This document shows, piece by piece, positions 19,543 through 30,948 of a stretch of 64,000 nt of DNA. This DNA comes from Rhizobacter sp. OV335 (lineage in GTDB: Bacteria; Pseudomonadota; Gammaproteobacteria; Burkholderiales; Burkholderiaceae_C). Position 1 is the stretch's first letter. Each line of letters opens with the position of its first letter. Both the position numbers and the translations under genes were made by a program. The notes below the pieces were generated by a model. It saw only the letters and a list, made by a program, of their open reading frames with translations, had not been told where the DNA came from and made no database searches. The stretch is from the NCBI RefSeq assembly GCF_900142965.1, contig NZ_FRCQ01000002.1, positions 309,648 through 373,647 on the forward strand. Direction: 5' to 3'.

Positions 19543-21408
19543 ATGAACCGACCCGCCCTGGAGGGTTTGCGCTTGAACGCGCCCGCTTATGTCAAACATG
19601 CCCGGCTGATGGCCTGGGTGGCCGAAATGGCCGCCCTCACCGAAGCCCGCGACGTGCACTGGTGCGACGGCAGCACCGCCGAATACGACCGGCTCTGCGC
19701 CCAGCTCGTCGCCGCCGGCACCTTCAAGAGGCTGAACCCCGAGCTGCGCCCGAACAGCTACCTGGCCTGCAGCAGCCCGAGCGACGTGGCGCGCGTCGAA
19801 GACCGCACCTTCATCTGCAGCGCGAAGAAGGAAGACGCCGGCCCGACCAACAACTGGATGGAACCGGCCGAGATGCGCGCGCTGCTGCAGACCGGAGACC
19901 GTGCGCTGTTCCGCGGCGCGATGAAGGGCCGCACGATGTACGTCGTGCCGTTCAGCATGGGGCCGCTCGGTTCGCCGATCGCGCACATCGGCGTCGAACT
20001 CTCCGACAGCCCGTACGTCGCCGTCAACATGAAGATCATGACGCGCATGGGCCGCGCGGTGATCGACGTGCTCGGCAGCGATGGCGATTTCGTGCCGTGC
20101 ATGCACACCGTCGGCGCGCCGCTCGAGCCGGGCCAGAAGGATGTGGCGTGGCCGTGCAACACCACCAAGTACATCGTCCACTACCCCGAGACGCGCGAGA
20201 TCTGGAGCTACGGCTCCGGCTACGGCGGCAATGCACTGCTGGGCAAGAAGTGCTTCGCGCTGCGCATCGCGAGCACGATGGGCCGCGACGAAGGCTGGCT
20301 GGCCGAGCACATGCTGATCCTCGGCGTCGAGAGCCCCGAGGGCAAGAAGCACCATGTGGCCGCCGCCTTCCCGAGCGCCTGCGGCAAGACCAACTTCGCG
20401 ATGCTGATCCCGCCGGGCGGCCTGCCGGGCTGGAAGGTCACGACCATCGGTGACGACATCGCGTGGATCAAGCCGGCCGCCGACGGGCGCCTGTACGCGA
20501 TCAACCCGGAAGCGGGCTACTTCGGCGTCGCGCCCGGCACCAACGAGAAGACCAACTTCAATTGCATGGCGAGCCTGAAGCGCGACGTGATCTTCACGAA
20601 CGTCGCGCTCACCGACGACGGCGACGTCTGGTGGGAAGGCATGACCGACGTGCCGCCGGCCCAGCTGACCGACTGGCAGGGAAAGCGCTGGACCCCGGCG
20701 ATCGCGAAGGAGACCGGCGCGAAGGCGGCGCATCCGAACGCCCGCTTCACGGTGCCGGCCACCAACAACCCGGCGCTCGATGCGGCCTGGGACGATCCGG
20801 CCGGTGTGCCGATCGACGCGATCATCGTCGGCGGCCGCCGCTCGACGACCGTGCCGCTGGTCACCGAGGCGCGCGACTGGACCGAAGGCGTCTACATGGC
20901 CGCGACCATGGGCAGCGAAACCACCGCCGCGGCCGCGGGCCAGCAGGGCGTGGTGCGCCGCGACCCGTTCGCGATGCTGCCGTTCATCGGCTACAACATG
21001 AGCGACTACTTCCAGCACTGGCTGTCGCTCGGTGCCAAGCTTCAAGCCAAAGGCGCGACGCTGCCGAAGATCTTCTGCGTGAACTGGTTCCGCAAGGGCG
21101 ACGACGGCAAGTTCGTCTGGCCCGGCTACGGCGAGAACATGCGCGTGCTGAAGTGGATGCTCGAGCGCGTCGAAGGCCGGGCGCAGGGCGCGGAGAACGT
21201 GTTCGGCGTGACCCCGAACTACCAGGACCTGACCTGGGAAGGGCTGGATTTCAGCGCGGCGCAGTACCAGCAGGTGACGGGCGTCGACCAAGGCGCGTGG
21301 AAGGCCGAACTGGCGCTGCACGACGAGCTGTTCAAGCAGCTCGCCTGGCACCTGCCGGCGGAACTGAGCGCGACGAAGGCACGCATCGAGGCGCGGCTGG
21401 CCGGCTGA
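19543..21408 (+). CDS. pckG: Phosphoenolpyruvate carboxykinase (GTP)
   Basis: A gluconeogenic enzyme of 621 aa converting oxaloacetate and GTP to phosphoenolpyruvate, GDP and CO2. GTP-type landmarks are the P-loop [12 protein letters not shown], the metal/Asp motif IGDDIAWI and the nucleotide-recognition region [10 protein letters not shown]; length matches the GTP class. The ATG at 19543 is preferred to an upstream in-frame start because GGAG lies just before it and homology begins there. A hairpin follows the gene. Confidence 0.96.
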   Translation: MNRPALEGLRLNAPAYVKHARLMAWVAEMAALTEARDVHWCDGSTAEYDRLCAQLVAAGTFKRLNPELRPNSYLACSSPSDVARVEDRTFICSAKKEDAGPTNNWMEPAEMRALLQTGDRALFRGAMKGRTMYVVPFSMGPLGSPIAHIGVELSDSPYVAVNMKIMTRMGRAVIDVLGSDGDFVPCMHTVGAPLEPGQKDVAWPCNTTKYIVHYPETREIWSYGSGYGGNALLGKKCFALRIASTMGRDEGWLAEHMLILGVESPEGKKHHVAAAFPSACGKTNFAMLIPPGGLPGWKVTTIGDDIAWIKPAADGRLYAINPEAGYFGVAPGTNEKTNFNCMASLKRDVIFTNVALTDDGDVWWEGMTDVPPAQLTDWQGKRWTPAIAKETGAKAAHPNARFTVPATNNPALDAAWDDPAGVPIDAIIVGGRRSTTVPLVTEARDWTEGVYMAATMGSETTAAAAGQQGVVRRDPFAMLPFIGYNMSDYFQHWLSLGAKLQAKGATLPKIFCVNWFRKGDDGKFVWPGYGENMRVLKWMLERVEGRAQGAENVFGVTPNYQDLTWEGLDFSAAQYQQVTGVDQGAWKAELALHDELFKQLAWHLPAELSATKARIEARLAG

Positions 21409-21432
21409 CGCGACCCGCGATCGCCCATGAAA

Positions 21433-21454
21433 AAGGCCCGCAGATGCGGGCCTT
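21433..21454. terminator. Bidirectional hairpin between pckG and the small-protein cluster
   Basis: AAGGCCCGC (21433-21441) and GCGGGCCTT (21446-21454) form a 9-bp stem with an AGAT loop. On the minus strand it runs into five T residues, a good intrinsic terminator for the small genes at 21475-22297; on the plus strand the tail is TTCTCGTT, weaker, but suitable for pckG. Confidence 0.7.
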
Positions 21455-21474
21455 CTCGTTGCAGCGCCGGGCGC

Positions 21475-21711
21475 TCAGGCCTGGGCATCGGCCCGGTCGG
21501 CTGCGGCACGCAGGTCGGCGGCGTAGCTCGGCTGGCCGTCGCTGTAGGCCTCGGCCATCGAGCGCAGGCGGCTCGCGGCTTCGGCCGGGCTTTCGAGGGC
21601 CGGGCTCAGCAGGTTGGCGAGCGCGGCGGTGGCGAACGCGTAAGCGTCCGAGAGGCGCTGGACGAAAGCCGTCGAGGCTTGCGAGTCAGCGAAGAAAGTC
21701 GATTGGTTCAT
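21475..21711 (-). CDS. Small hypothetical protein, member 3 of a tandem family
   Basis: A 78-aa, alanine-rich, helical protein of unknown function starting MNQSTFFADSQ at 21711. Its C-terminal half LRSMAEAYSDGQPSYAADLRAAADR matches a motif shared with the two genes upstream: (L/V)xxMAxxYxxxxPxxAA(D/Q)L. It is last in a three-gene minus-strand cluster, followed by a terminator with a T-tract. No membrane segment or signal is seen. A longer frame reaching 21750 is not preferred. Confidence 0.65.
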   Translation of the reverse strand: MNQSTFFADSQASTAFVQRLSDAYAFATAALANLLSPALESPAEAASRLRSMAEAYSDGQPSYAADLRAAADRADAQA

Positions 21712-21754
21712 GGTGGTCTCGGTGTGTGCCGCCGCCCGTGGCAGCGGCACAGGT

Positions 21755-22015
21755 TCAGTTGCCGTACAGCTCTTCGTGCCGGTCGGCGGCTGCGAACAGG
21801 TCTGCAGCGAAGCCGGGATCGGTCTTCAGGTACTGGCGAGCCATCACTCGCACATCGGCGGCCTCACGGGCGGCCTGGTTTTCTTCCACGTTCACGCGCT
21901 CGGCGGGCTTCAGGGCATTCAGCAGCGCGGCGAAAGCGGCGGCGAACGGTGCGGCCAGGCGCGGGGCGGTACGTTGTTGGGGGACTTGCAGGTCCATCGT
22001 CGTCGTGGTCATCAT
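21755..22015 (-). CDS. Small hypothetical protein, member 2 of a tandem family
   Basis: An 86-aa protein of unknown function with a GAAGGAAAC ribosome-binding site ahead of two adjacent ATGs (22015 or 22012). The shared C-terminal motif reads VRVMARQYLKTDPGFAADLF, ending AADRHEELYGN. The middle FAAAFAALLNALKPAERV could be an amphipathic helix. Same strand and spacing as its two neighbours, so probably one operon. Confidence 0.65.
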   Translation of the reverse strand: MMTTTTMDLQVPQQRTAPRLAAPFAAAFAALLNALKPAERVNVEENQAAREAADVRVMARQYLKTDPGFAADLFAAADRHEELYGN

Positions 22016-22063
22016 GTTTCCTTCGGGGTTGGGGTCGCTCGTGGCGAATTCGGGGGAGGTCGG

Positions 22064-22297
22064 TCAGCGCTGGCGAACGGAAGCCATGGAACGCAGCTGG
22101 GCTGCAAGTTCAGGCTGCGACGCTTCGTAGCGGCTGGCCAGCGCCAGCAGTTCGGGACGGGCGCGGGTCTGGCCGGCGCCTTCCAATGCGGCCCAGACAC
22201 GGCGGCCGATGCGGCCCCACACGTCTTGCGATGCCGAACCGGACGCGACGGCGCCGACGGGCACTTGCGGGAGATTCAGGCTGATCACGGGGTTCAT
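22064..22297 (-). CDS. Small hypothetical protein, member 1 of a tandem family
   Basis: A 77-aa protein of unknown function starting MNPVISLNLPQ, preceded by AAAGGA. It ends with the family motif LLALASRYEASQPELAAQLR. It contains a Trp-rich WGRIGRRVWAALE segment. First of three tandem small genes divergent from the LysR regulator at 22440, which may control them. Confidence 0.65.
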   Translation of the reverse strand: MNPVISLNLPQVPVGAVASGSASQDVWGRIGRRVWAALEGAGQTRARPELLALASRYEASQPELAAQLRSMASVRQR

Positions 22298-22392
22298 GGA
22301 AGGGTCCTTTCAAGACTCGCGAAATCGTTTTCGACCTCGCATGCCGCAATCCTAGGGTTTACCCCAGGGGTTGGCTACTGAAAGCTGTGAAT

Positions 22393-22416
22393 CAGTGATA
22401 TACACGCCAGTGATAT
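22393..22416. promoter_or_regulatory. Direct repeat in the LysR / small-gene divergent promoter
   Basis: CAGTGATAT occurs at 22393-22401 and again at 22408-22416, a 15-base period, just upstream of the LysR start and facing the divergent small genes. It is a candidate binding site for the LysR protein; nothing else supports it. Confidence 0.4.
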
Positions 22417-22439
22417 CCCGGTGTCGAGGAGTACCAAAC

Positions 22440-23375
22440 ATGAATTTCCGCACACTTGACTTGAACCTGTTGCGCGTGTTTGACGCCGTGATGGCGGAAG
22501 GCAACCTGACCCGCGCCGCCGAGCGGCTGGCGCTGACGCAGCCGGCGGTCAGCAACGCGCTCAAGCGCCTGAAAGACTCCGTCGGTGAGGAACTGCTCAC
22601 TCGCACATCGTTCGGGGTGAAGCCCACGCCGCGTGCCGAGCAGCTGTGGCCGGAGGTGCAGGCCGCGCTGGCCGCGCTGCGCCAGGCTTTCGCGCCGGGC
22701 GACTACGACCCCCAGAAGGATGTGGCGAACTTCCGACTCGCGATGGCCGACGCGACCGCGGCGATGCTGATGCCCTCGCTGGTTCAGCAGATCGAACAGG
22801 GCCAGGCGCTCGCGAACCTGCGGGTGATTCCGCTGACGACCCGCGACCCGCGGCCGCTGCTGGAGCGTGGCGAGGTCGATTTCGCGGTCGGCTACTTCCC
22901 GGACGCGGTCGCCAACCTGGTCGCCCAGGGCAGCACCAGCCCAATCCACCACGAGCGCCTGTACGACAGCGAATACGTCTGCGTGATGCGGCGCGGCAAC
23001 CCGCTGGCCGACGGCGAGCTGACGCTGGACCGCTTCTGCGAGGCGCACCACCTGCTGGTCAGCTTCTCCGGCCGGCCGCACGGGCTGGTCGACCAGGCGC
23101 TGACGCAGCTGCACCGCACGCGGCGCATCGTGCTGACGGTCAACCAGTTCTTCACCGCCGGGCGGGTGGTCGCCAGCAGCGACCTGCTGACCGTGCTGCC
23201 GCGCACTTTCATCGCGGCCACCGGCTACCAGGACAAGCTGGTGCAACGCCCAATCCCGCTGCCGCTGGCCGGCATCCACGTCGAGGCGCTGTGGCACATG
23301 CGGCACGACCGGGCCAGCGCGCACCAGTGGCTGCGGGCGCGGCTCGTCGAGGCGGCGCAGTCTGCCATCGATTGA
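22440..23375 (+). CDS. LysR-family transcriptional regulator
   Basis: A 311-aa LysR regulator. The N-terminal winged helix contains [20 protein letters not shown] and [19 protein letters not shown] (residues about 12-50), followed by an effector-binding fold. It resembles NodD/SyrM-LinR type members with [16 protein letters not shown] precedes the ATG; an upstream in-frame ATG at 22371 is rejected. It lies between the divergent small genes and hutU; the strong HutC site before hutU suggests it does not control hut genes. Confidence 0.9.
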   Translation: MNFRTLDLNLLRVFDAVMAEGNLTRAAERLALTQPAVSNALKRLKDSVGEELLTRTSFGVKPTPRAEQLWPEVQAALAALRQAFAPGDYDPQKDVANFRLAMADATAAMLMPSLVQQIEQGQALANLRVIPLTTRDPRPLLERGEVDFAVGYFPDAVANLVAQGSTSPIHHERLYDSEYVCVMRRGNPLADGELTLDRFCEAHHLLVSFSGRPHGLVDQALTQLHRTRRIVLTVNQFFTAGRVVASSDLLTVLPRTFIAATGYQDKLVQRPIPLPLAGIHVEALWHMRHDRASAHQWLRARLVEAAQSAID

Positions 23376-23384
23376 GCCGCGGGC

Positions 23385-23413
23385 TTGACGGGCAGGGCAA
23401 GTCCCGGCATTCT
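23385..23413 (+). promoter_or_regulatory. Candidate sigma-70 promoter of the hutU operon
   Basis: TTGACG (23385-23390) and CATTCT (23408-23413) are separated by 17 bases and sit directly before the HutC-type palindrome at 23419, placing the operator at the expected transcription start. A fair match to the consensus. Confidence 0.55.
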
Positions 23414-23418
23414 GCACA

Positions 23419-23436
23419 AAGTGGTCTAGACCACTT
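23419..23436. promoter_or_regulatory. HutC operator 1 (hutU operon)
   Basis: AAGTGGTCTAGACCACTT is a perfect 18-bp palindrome ahead of hutU. Near-identical sites precede hutG/transporter (29132) and hutH/hutC (33361). A GntR-family HutC gene is in the same locus, so these are very likely its binding sites; HutC releases DNA on binding urocanate in known systems. Confidence 0.88.
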
Positions 23437-23461
23437 CCAGGAACCCCCACGAAGGCCGCCG

Positions 23462-25194
<1,733 letters not shown>

Positions 25195-25195
<1 letters not shown>

Positions 25196-25770
25196 TGGTC
25201 GGGCGCAGCGAGACGTTGGACCTGCAGTCGCTGCCGGCTGTCGCCTGGCGCAACGGCGCCGGGGTGACGCGCGAACTCGCGGTGCATCCCCGTGAGGCCG
25301 CGGCCGATTTCGACTGGCGCCTCAGCGTCGCCGAAGTCGAGCGCGATGCACCGTTCTCGGCCTTCCCCGGCATCGACCGCTGCATCGTGCTGCTGCGGGG
25401 TGCCGGCATGCGGCTGCACTCGGCCGACGGCCGGCTCGACGAGCGGCTCGACCAGGCGCACCGGCCCTTCCATTTCTCCGGCGACGACGCGCTGAGCGCC
25501 ACCTTGGTCGACGGACCGTGCCGAGACTTCAACGTGATGATCCGCCGCAACCGCTGGCGCGCCGACGTGCGCGCGCTGCAGGGCGCCGTGCGCACCGAAC
25601 CGGCCACGGCGGGGCTGCTGCTCGCGAGCCTGGGCCGCTGGTCCGACGGCGCGCGCGGGCTCGGCCCGCTGCAGGCATGGCTGTGGCGCGACGGCATGCC
25701 CGCGCTCGACCTCGAATGCACCGGCGACGCGCCGTGCGCGCTGCTGGTGCAGCTGGAGCCCGCCGCATGA
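25195..25770 (+). CDS. hutD: HutD family protein
   Basis: A 191-aa cupin-fold protein of the HutD/Ves family, with the characteristic [17 protein letters not shown] near the start and [16 protein letters not shown]. HutD is widely found in hut operons; it is thought to bind formylglutamate or modulate histidine-pathway flux, but its biochemistry is not settled. The ATG shares one base with the hutU stop and the stop overlaps the hutF ATG. Confidence 0.92.
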
Positions 25771-27152
25771 GCGCTGCCACGACCGCCACCGGATCGCTGT
25801 TCGCCCGCCACGCGCTGCTGCCGCAAGGCTGGGCCGACGACGTGCTGCTGCAGTGGGACGACGCCGGCACGCTGACCTGCGTCGAAGCCGGCCTGCCCGC
25901 GCCGGCCGGCACCGAGCGCGTCGACGGCGTGCTGCTGCCCGGCCTGCCGAACCTGCATTCGCACGCCTTCCAGCGCGCGTTCGCCGGCCTCACCGAACAC
26001 CGCAGCGCCGAGCAGGACAGCTTCTGGAGCTGGCGCGCGCTGATGTACGGCTTCGCGCAGGCGCTGACCCCCGACGCGCTGCAGGCCATCGCGACGCAGC
26101 TCTACATCGAGATGCTGCAGGCCGGCTACACGGCCGTCTGCGAGTTCCACTACGTGCACCACCAGCCCGACGGCCGCGTGCACGCCGATGCGGCCGAGAT
26201 GTCGCTGCGCCTGGTCGCTGCCGCACGCGAGGCCGGCATCGGCCTGACGATGCTGCCGGTGCTGTACCAGGCGAGCGGCTTCGGCGGCAAGCCGGCGCAG
26301 GCCGAGCAGCGCCGCTTCCTGAACAGCGTCGACGGCCTGCTGTCGCTGATCGGCCGGCTGCGCCACGATGGCGTGCGCGTCGGCGCGGCGCCGCATTCGC
26401 TGCGCGCCGTGCCGCCCGAGGCGCTGCGCGACCTGCTCGGCGGGCTGCATGGCGCCGACGCCAGTGCGCCGGTGCACATCCACGTCGCCGAGCAGCAGCG
26501 CGAGGTCGACGATTGCCTCGCGTGGAGCGGCCAGCGGCCGGTGCAGTGGCTGCTGGAGAACGCCGCGGTCGACGCGCGCTGGTGCCTGGTGCATGCGACG
26601 CACCTCGATGCGTACGAGCGGCGTGCGCTGGCCCGCAGCGGCGCGGTCGCCGGCCTGTGCCCGAGCACCGAGTCCAATCTCGGCGACGGCGTGTTCGATG
26701 CCGAGGCCTTCGTCGCCGACGGCGGCCACTGGGGCATCGGTTCCGACAGCCACGCGTGCGTCGATGCGGCCGAGGAGCTGCGGCTGCTCGAATACGGCCA
26801 GCGGCTGACGAAGCAGCGCCGCAACGTGCTCGCGAGCGCGGCACACCCGCAGGTGGCCGATGCGATGTGGCTGTCGGCGGTGGCCGGCGGCGCGCGGGCC
26901 AGCGGGCGCTCGATCGCCGGCCTGCGCGTGGGCCAGCAGGCCGACTTCGTTCACCTGGCCGCGTTCGACGATGCCGGCCTGAGCGCCTCGCAGCGTCTCG
27001 CGAGCCATGTGTTCGCGACCCATGGCGCCCGCGGCGTGCGCGATGTGTGGGTGGCTGGTCAGTGCCGCGTGCACGACGGGCAGCATGCAGGCGCCGGGCG
27101 CGCCGCCGAGGCCTTCATCAGCGCGCGCGCCCACCTGCTGGAGCACCGATGA
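25767..27152 (+). CDS. hutF: Formimidoylglutamate deiminase
   Basis: Converts N-formimidoyl-L-glutamate to N-formyl-L-glutamate and ammonia, the first half of the two-step (HutF-HutG) route. 461 aa, amidohydrolase superfamily, with the metal-binding LHSHAFQRA, catalytic-type [12 protein letters not shown] and [19 protein letters not shown]. It overlaps hutD and hutI by four bases each (ATGA). Confidence 0.95.
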   Translation: MSAATTATGSLFARHALLPQGWADDVLLQWDDAGTLTCVEAGLPAPAGTERVDGVLLPGLPNLHSHAFQRAFAGLTEHRSAEQDSFWSWRALMYGFAQALTPDALQAIATQLYIEMLQAGYTAVCEFHYVHHQPDGRVHADAAEMSLRLVAAAREAGIGLTMLPVLYQASGFGGKPAQAEQRRFLNSVDGLLSLIGRLRHDGVRVGAAPHSLRAVPPEALRDLLGGLHGADASAPVHIHVAEQQREVDDCLAWSGQRPVQWLLENAAVDARWCLVHATHLDAYERRALARSGAVAGLCPSTESNLGDGVFDAEAFVADGGHWGIGSDSHACVDAAEELRLLEYGQRLTKQRRNVLASAAHPQVADAMWLSAVAGGARASGRSIAGLRVGQQADFVHLAAFDDAGLSASQRLASHVFATHGARGVRDVWVAGQCRVHDGQHAGAGRAAEAFISARAHLLEHR

Positions 27153-28372
27153 CCGACCTGCTGCTGACCAACGCGCGCATCGTCGACGGGCGGGACGACG
27201 CCTGCACGCCGTCGACGCCGGGCTTCGTCGCGATCGCGAACGGCCGCATCGAGCGCGTCGGGCCGATGTCGGCACTGCCGGCCGGCCTGCAGCCGCGTGC
27301 CGAACACGACGCCGGCGGCGCGCTGCTGACCCCCGGCCTGATCGACTGCCACACCCACCTGGTCTACGCCGGCGACCGCGCGCGCGAGTTCGAGCTGCGC
27401 CTGCAAGGCGCGAGCTACGAAGAGATCGCGCGGGCCGGCGGCGGCATCCGTTCGACCGTGCGGCAGACGCGCGACGCGACGCCCGAGGCGCTGTTCGATG
27501 CCTCGGCCCGCCGGCTGCGCGAGTTGATGCGGCACGGCGTCACCACCGTCGAGATCAAGTCCGGCTATGGCCTGTCGCTCGATGCCGAACGCAAATGCCT
27601 GCAGGTGGCGCGCCGGCTCGGCGAACGCTTTCCGATCGACGTGCGCACCACCTTGCTGGCCGCGCACGCCGTGCCGCCGGAGTTCGAAGGCCGCGCCGAC
27701 GCCTGGATCGACGAGATCGTCGGGCACCTGCTGCCCGCGATCGCGCGCGACGGCCTGGCCGATGCGGTCGATGCGTTCTGCGAGACGATCGGCTTCACGC
27801 CGGCCCAGACGCAGCGCGTGTTCGAGGTGGCGCAGCGCCATCGCCTGCCGGTCAAGCTGCATGCCGAGCAGCTGTCGAACCAGCACGGCGCCACGCTGGC
27901 GGCCGACTTCGGCGCACTGTCGGCCGACCACCTGGAGCATGTCGACGAGGCGGGCGTCATCGCGATGGCACGCGCCGGCACCGTGGCGGTGATGCTGCCG
28001 GGCGCCTACTACTTCCTGCGCGACACGGTGGCGCCGCCGATCGCGCTGTTCCGCCGGCACCGCGTGCCGATGGCGGTCGCGACCGACTGCAACCCGGGCA
28101 CCAGCCCCGGTACGCACCTGCCGCTGATGATGAACATGGCCTGCACGCTGTTCCGCATGACGCCGGCCGAGGCGCTGCTCGGCGTCACGCGCCACGCGGC
28201 GCAGGCGCTGGGCCTCACGGCCACGCACGGCAGCGTCGAGGTCGGCAAGCAGGCCGACCTGTGCCTGTGGGACGTCGACCACCCGGCCGCGCTGAGCTAC
28301 GCGATCGGTGCGAGCCCGCTACGCGCGTGCTTCCATCGCGGTGTCGAGCGCCGCCTGCAGCATCCGCTGTAG
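27149..28372 (+). CDS. hutI: Imidazolonepropionase
   Basis: Hydrolyses imidazolone-5-propionate to formimidoylglutamate. 407 aa, metal-dependent amidohydrolase with [29 protein letters not shown] and [20 protein letters not shown]. Last gene of the plus-strand hut operon; its final 54 bases overlap the end of the convergent hutG. Confidence 0.96.
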   Translation: MTDLLLTNARIVDGRDDACTPSTPGFVAIANGRIERVGPMSALPAGLQPRAEHDAGGALLTPGLIDCHTHLVYAGDRAREFELRLQGASYEEIARAGGGIRSTVRQTRDATPEALFDASARRLRELMRHGVTTVEIKSGYGLSLDAERKCLQVARRLGERFPIDVRTTLLAAHAVPPEFEGRADAWIDEIVGHLLPAIARDGLADAVDAFCETIGFTPAQTQRVFEVAQRHRLPVKLHAEQLSNQHGATLAADFGALSADHLEHVDEAGVIAMARAGTVAVMLPGAYYFLRDTVAPPIALFRRHRVPMAVATDCNPGTSPGTHLPLMMNMACTLFRMTPAEALLGVTRHAAQALGLTATHGSVEVGKQADLCLWDVDHPAALSYAIGASPLRACFHRGVERRLQHPL

Positions 28373-29125
28373 CAGCGGCCGCACGCGGGCCGCGAGGTCG
28401 GGCCGGAAGCCGAACGGCGCCGGCTCGTCCATGTAGGTGCCGTGGCACATCTCCATCTGCAGCGCATGCACGCCGCGCGCCGGCTCGCCGTAGTGGCGCG
28501 TGATGTAGCCGCCCTTGAAGCGGCCGTTGCTGACCTGGGTGTAGTCGCGCTGGCTGCCGAGCACCGCTTCGACCGCCGCCTGCACGCGCGGCGCACAGGC
28601 GCGCCCCTGGTCGGTGCCGAGGTTCAGGTCGGGCAGCTTGCCGTCGAAGAAGCGCGGCAGCACGCTCGCGATCGAGTGCGCGTCCCACAGCACCGCGACG
28701 CCATGCAGGTCGCGCAAGCGCTCCAGTTCGCCGCGCAAGGCCACGTGGTACGGGCGCCAGAAGCGCTCACGGCGCGCCTCGACCTCGGCCGCACCGGGCG
28801 CCTGACCCGCGAGGTACAACGGCTGCTTGCGGAAGGTGTCCTGCGGCACCAGGCCGGTCGTGTCCTGGCCCGGGTAGAGGTTGGTGTCTTCCGGCGGCCG
28901 GTTCAAGTCGATCACGTAGCGCGACATCTGCGGCACCAGCGTGCTCGCGCCCATCTGCGCGACGAAGTCGTAGAGCAGCGGCAGGTGCCAGTCGGTGTCG
29001 GCGCGCAGCAGCGCGTCGGGGGTCATGCGGGCCTCGATGTCCGGCGGGATACCGGTGCCCGCGTGCGGGAACGAGACGAGCAGCGGGAGGCGGCCCCGCG
29101 TCAGTGCGTGCGTGCTTGCATCCAT
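28319..29125 (-). CDS. hutG: N-formylglutamate deformylase
   Basis: Final step of the pathway, giving glutamate and formate. 268 aa, with [29 protein letters not shown] and [17 protein letters not shown], the metal-binding and substrate loops of the amidohydrolase-type formylglutamate hydrolases. The ATG at 29125 is preferred to one at 29176, because the HutC operator at 29132-29149 then lies outside the gene. It runs alone and convergent to hutI, with a 54-base tail overlap. Confidence 0.94.
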   Translation of the reverse strand: MDASTHALTRGRLPLLVSFPHAGTGIPPDIEARMTPDALLRADTDWHLPLLYDFVAQMGASTLVPQMSRYVIDLNRPPEDTNLYPGQDTTGLVPQDTFRKQPLYLAGQAPGAAEVEARRERFWRPYHVALRGELERLRDLHGVAVLWDAHSIASVLPRFFDGKLPDLNLGTDQGRACAPRVQAAVEAVLGSQRDYTQVSNGRFKGGYITRHYGEPARGVHALQMEMCHGTYMDEPAPFGFRPDLAARVRPLLQRMLQAALDTAMEARA

Positions 29126-29131
29126 GCGTGA

Positions 29132-29149
29132 AAGTGGCCTAGACAACCG
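29132..29149. promoter_or_regulatory. HutC operator 2 (hutG / transporter divergent promoter)
   Basis: AAGTGGCCTAGACAACCG matches the perfect hutU operator at most positions. It sits seven bases upstream of the hutG ATG on one side and about 75 bases upstream of the transporter binding-protein gene on the other, so one site can govern both. Confidence 0.75.
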
Positions 29150-29224
29150 AGGCTCCGAGTGTAGACTGCCCGGCACAGGGCTTGCATCATGGCCGGCACC
29201 TTCCCCCTTCTCGCAGGAGCAGTG

Positions 29225-30178
29225 ATGAATCCAGTGCGTGCCTTGATCGGCTTGTTGGTGTCGGTGTCAGCGGCCTCGCCCGCCCTGGCGCAGGAGACGC
29301 CCGTCGCGATCGCGATCTCCGGCTGGACCGGCTTCGCGCCGCTGACGCTCGCGAAGGAGGCCGGCATCTACAAGAAGCACGGCCTCGACGTGTCGATCAA
29401 GAAGATCCCGCAGAAAGACCGCCACCTCGCCATTGCATCGGGCGACGTGCAGTGCGCGGCCACCACGGTCGAGACCTGGGTGGTGTGGAATGCCAACGGC
29501 GTCGCCACCACGCAGATCTTCCAGCTCGACAAGAGCTTCGGCGCCGACGGCATGGTGGTGCGCAACAGCATCGCGAAGATCTCCGACCTGAAGGGCAAGA
29601 CGGTGGCCGCCTCCGCACCGGGCACCGCGCCGTACTTCGGCCTCGCGTGGATGCTGAAGAAGAACGGCCTGTCGGTGAAGGACGTGAAGGTCGTCACGCT
29701 CGAACCGCAGGCCGCCGCAAATGCCTTCGTCGCGAACGCCGGCGACCTCGACGCGGCGATGACCTACGAGCCCTACCTGTCGACGGTGCGGGCCAAGCCC
29801 GAGGCCGGCAAGATCATCGCGACCACGCTCGACTACCCGATGGTGATGGACACCTTCGGCTGCACGCCGAAGTTCCTGAAGGACAACCCGAAGGCCGCGA
29901 AGGCGCTGGCAGACAGCTACTTCGATGCGCTGGAGATGATCCGCGCCGAGCCGAAGAAGTCGTTCGAGATCATGGGCGCCGACGTGAAGCAGAGCGGCGA
30001 GGCCTTCGAGAAATCGCAGGCCTACCTGCGCTGGCAGGACCGCGCGGCGAACCAGCGCTTCTTCACCAGCGTGCTGCAGCCGTTCAGCAAGGAGGCGGCC
30101 GAGCTGCTGCTGGAGATCGGCAGCATCAAGCAGATCCCCGACCTGAAGGCGCTGTCGGACACCAGCTTCATCCAGTGA
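29225..30178 (+). CDS. NitT/TauT-type ABC substrate-binding protein in the hut locus
   Basis: A 317-aa periplasmic receptor with a signal peptide ending at SPALAQE, of the SsuA/TauA/ThiY fold: ISGWTGFAPLTLAKEAGIYKKHG and the central APGTAPYFGLAW phosphate/anion-like loop. It starts at 29225 with AGGAG upstream. It is the first gene of a three-gene importer with stop/start overlaps and lies inside the hut locus behind a HutC site, so a ligand such as histidine, urocanate or an imidazole is inferred. The fold class usually takes sulfonates, nitrate or pyrimidines. Confidence 0.85.
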   Translation: MNPVRALIGLLVSVSAASPALAQETPVAIAISGWTGFAPLTLAKEAGIYKKHGLDVSIKKIPQKDRHLAIASGDVQCAATTVETWVVWNANGVATTQIFQLDKSFGADGMVVRNSIAKISDLKGKTVAASAPGTAPYFGLAWMLKKNGLSVKDVKVVTLEPQAAANAFVANAGDLDAAMTYEPYLSTVRAKPEAGKIIATTLDYPMVMDTFGCTPKFLKDNPKAAKALADSYFDALEMIRAEPKKSFEIMGADVKQSGEAFEKSQAYLRWQDRAANQRFFTSVLQPFSKEAAELLLEIGSIKQIPDLKALSDTSFIQ

Positions 30179-30948
30179 AGCCGCTGCAATCGGTGGAGCC
30201 CGGGACGCGCATCGCGCTCGGGGTCGCGTTCTTCGTGCTGTTCGTCGCCGGCTGGGCGTTCGCGACGCTCGGCGGCTTCGTCTCGAAGACCTTCCTGGCC
30301 GACCCGTTGACGATGGTGCGTTCCGGCTGGGACTTGTTGACTCAGCAGGGCTTCGCGCACGACATCGGCATGACGATGTGGCGGGTGCTCGGCGGCTTCA
30401 TCGCGGCGGCCGTGCTCGCGCTGCCGCTGGGCGTCGCGATGGGGGCGTACAAGCCGGTCGAGGCGTTCTTCGAGCCCTTCGTGTCGTTCGCGCGCTACCT
30501 GCCGGCCTCGGCCTTCATCCCGCTGCTGATCCTGTGGGCCGGCATCGGCGAGGCGCAGAAGCTCTCGGTGATCTTCCTCGGTTCGTTCTTCCAGCTGGTG
30601 CTGATGATCGCGGTGAGCGTCGGCAACACCCGGCGCGACCTGGTGGAGGCCGCCTACACGCTGGGCGCGCGCGACTGGGGCATCGTGCGCCGCGTGCTGA
30701 TCCCGGCCGCCGCACCGCAGGTGGCCGAGACGCTGCGCCTGGTGCTCGGCTGGGCCTGGACCTACGTGATCGTGGCCGAGCTGATCGGTGCGTCGAGCGG
30801 CATCGGCCACATGATCACCGACAGCCAGGCGCTGCTGGCGACCGACCAGATCATCTTCGGCATCATCACGATCGGCGTGATCGGGCTGGTGTCCGACCTG
30901 GGGTTCAAGCGCCTGAACCGCCGCCTGTTCCGGTGGGCCTCGCTGTGA
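30175..30948 (+). CDS. NitT/TauT-type ABC permease in the hut locus
   Basis: A 257-aa permease with about six membrane segments and the coupling loop RRDLVEAAYTLGARDWGIVR. Its GTG start at 30175 overlaps the binding-protein stop as GTGA. It should form the homodimeric channel with the neighbouring ATPase. Confidence 0.88.
   Translation: MKPLQSVEPGTRIALGVAFFVLFVAGWAFATLGGFVSKTFLADPLTMVRSGWDLLTQQGFAHDIGMTMWRVLGGFIAAAVLALPLGVAMGAYKPVEAFFEPFVSFARYLPASAFIPLLILWAGIGEAQKLSVIFLGSFFQLVLMIAVSVGNTRRDLVEAAYTLGARDWGIVRRVLIPAAAPQVAETLRLVLGWAWTYVIVAELIGASSGIGHMITDSQALLATDQIIFGIITIGVIGLVSDLGFKRLNRRLFRWASL

Noticed and set aside
19471..21351. A 626-aa open frame antisense to pckG, and similar long antisense frames (for example 1751-3004, 31839-33371, 11097-14411)
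   Set aside because: High GC leaves mirror frames open opposite real genes; their products are Arg/His/Ala-rich, with no domains, and the sense strand carries clear enzyme motifs.
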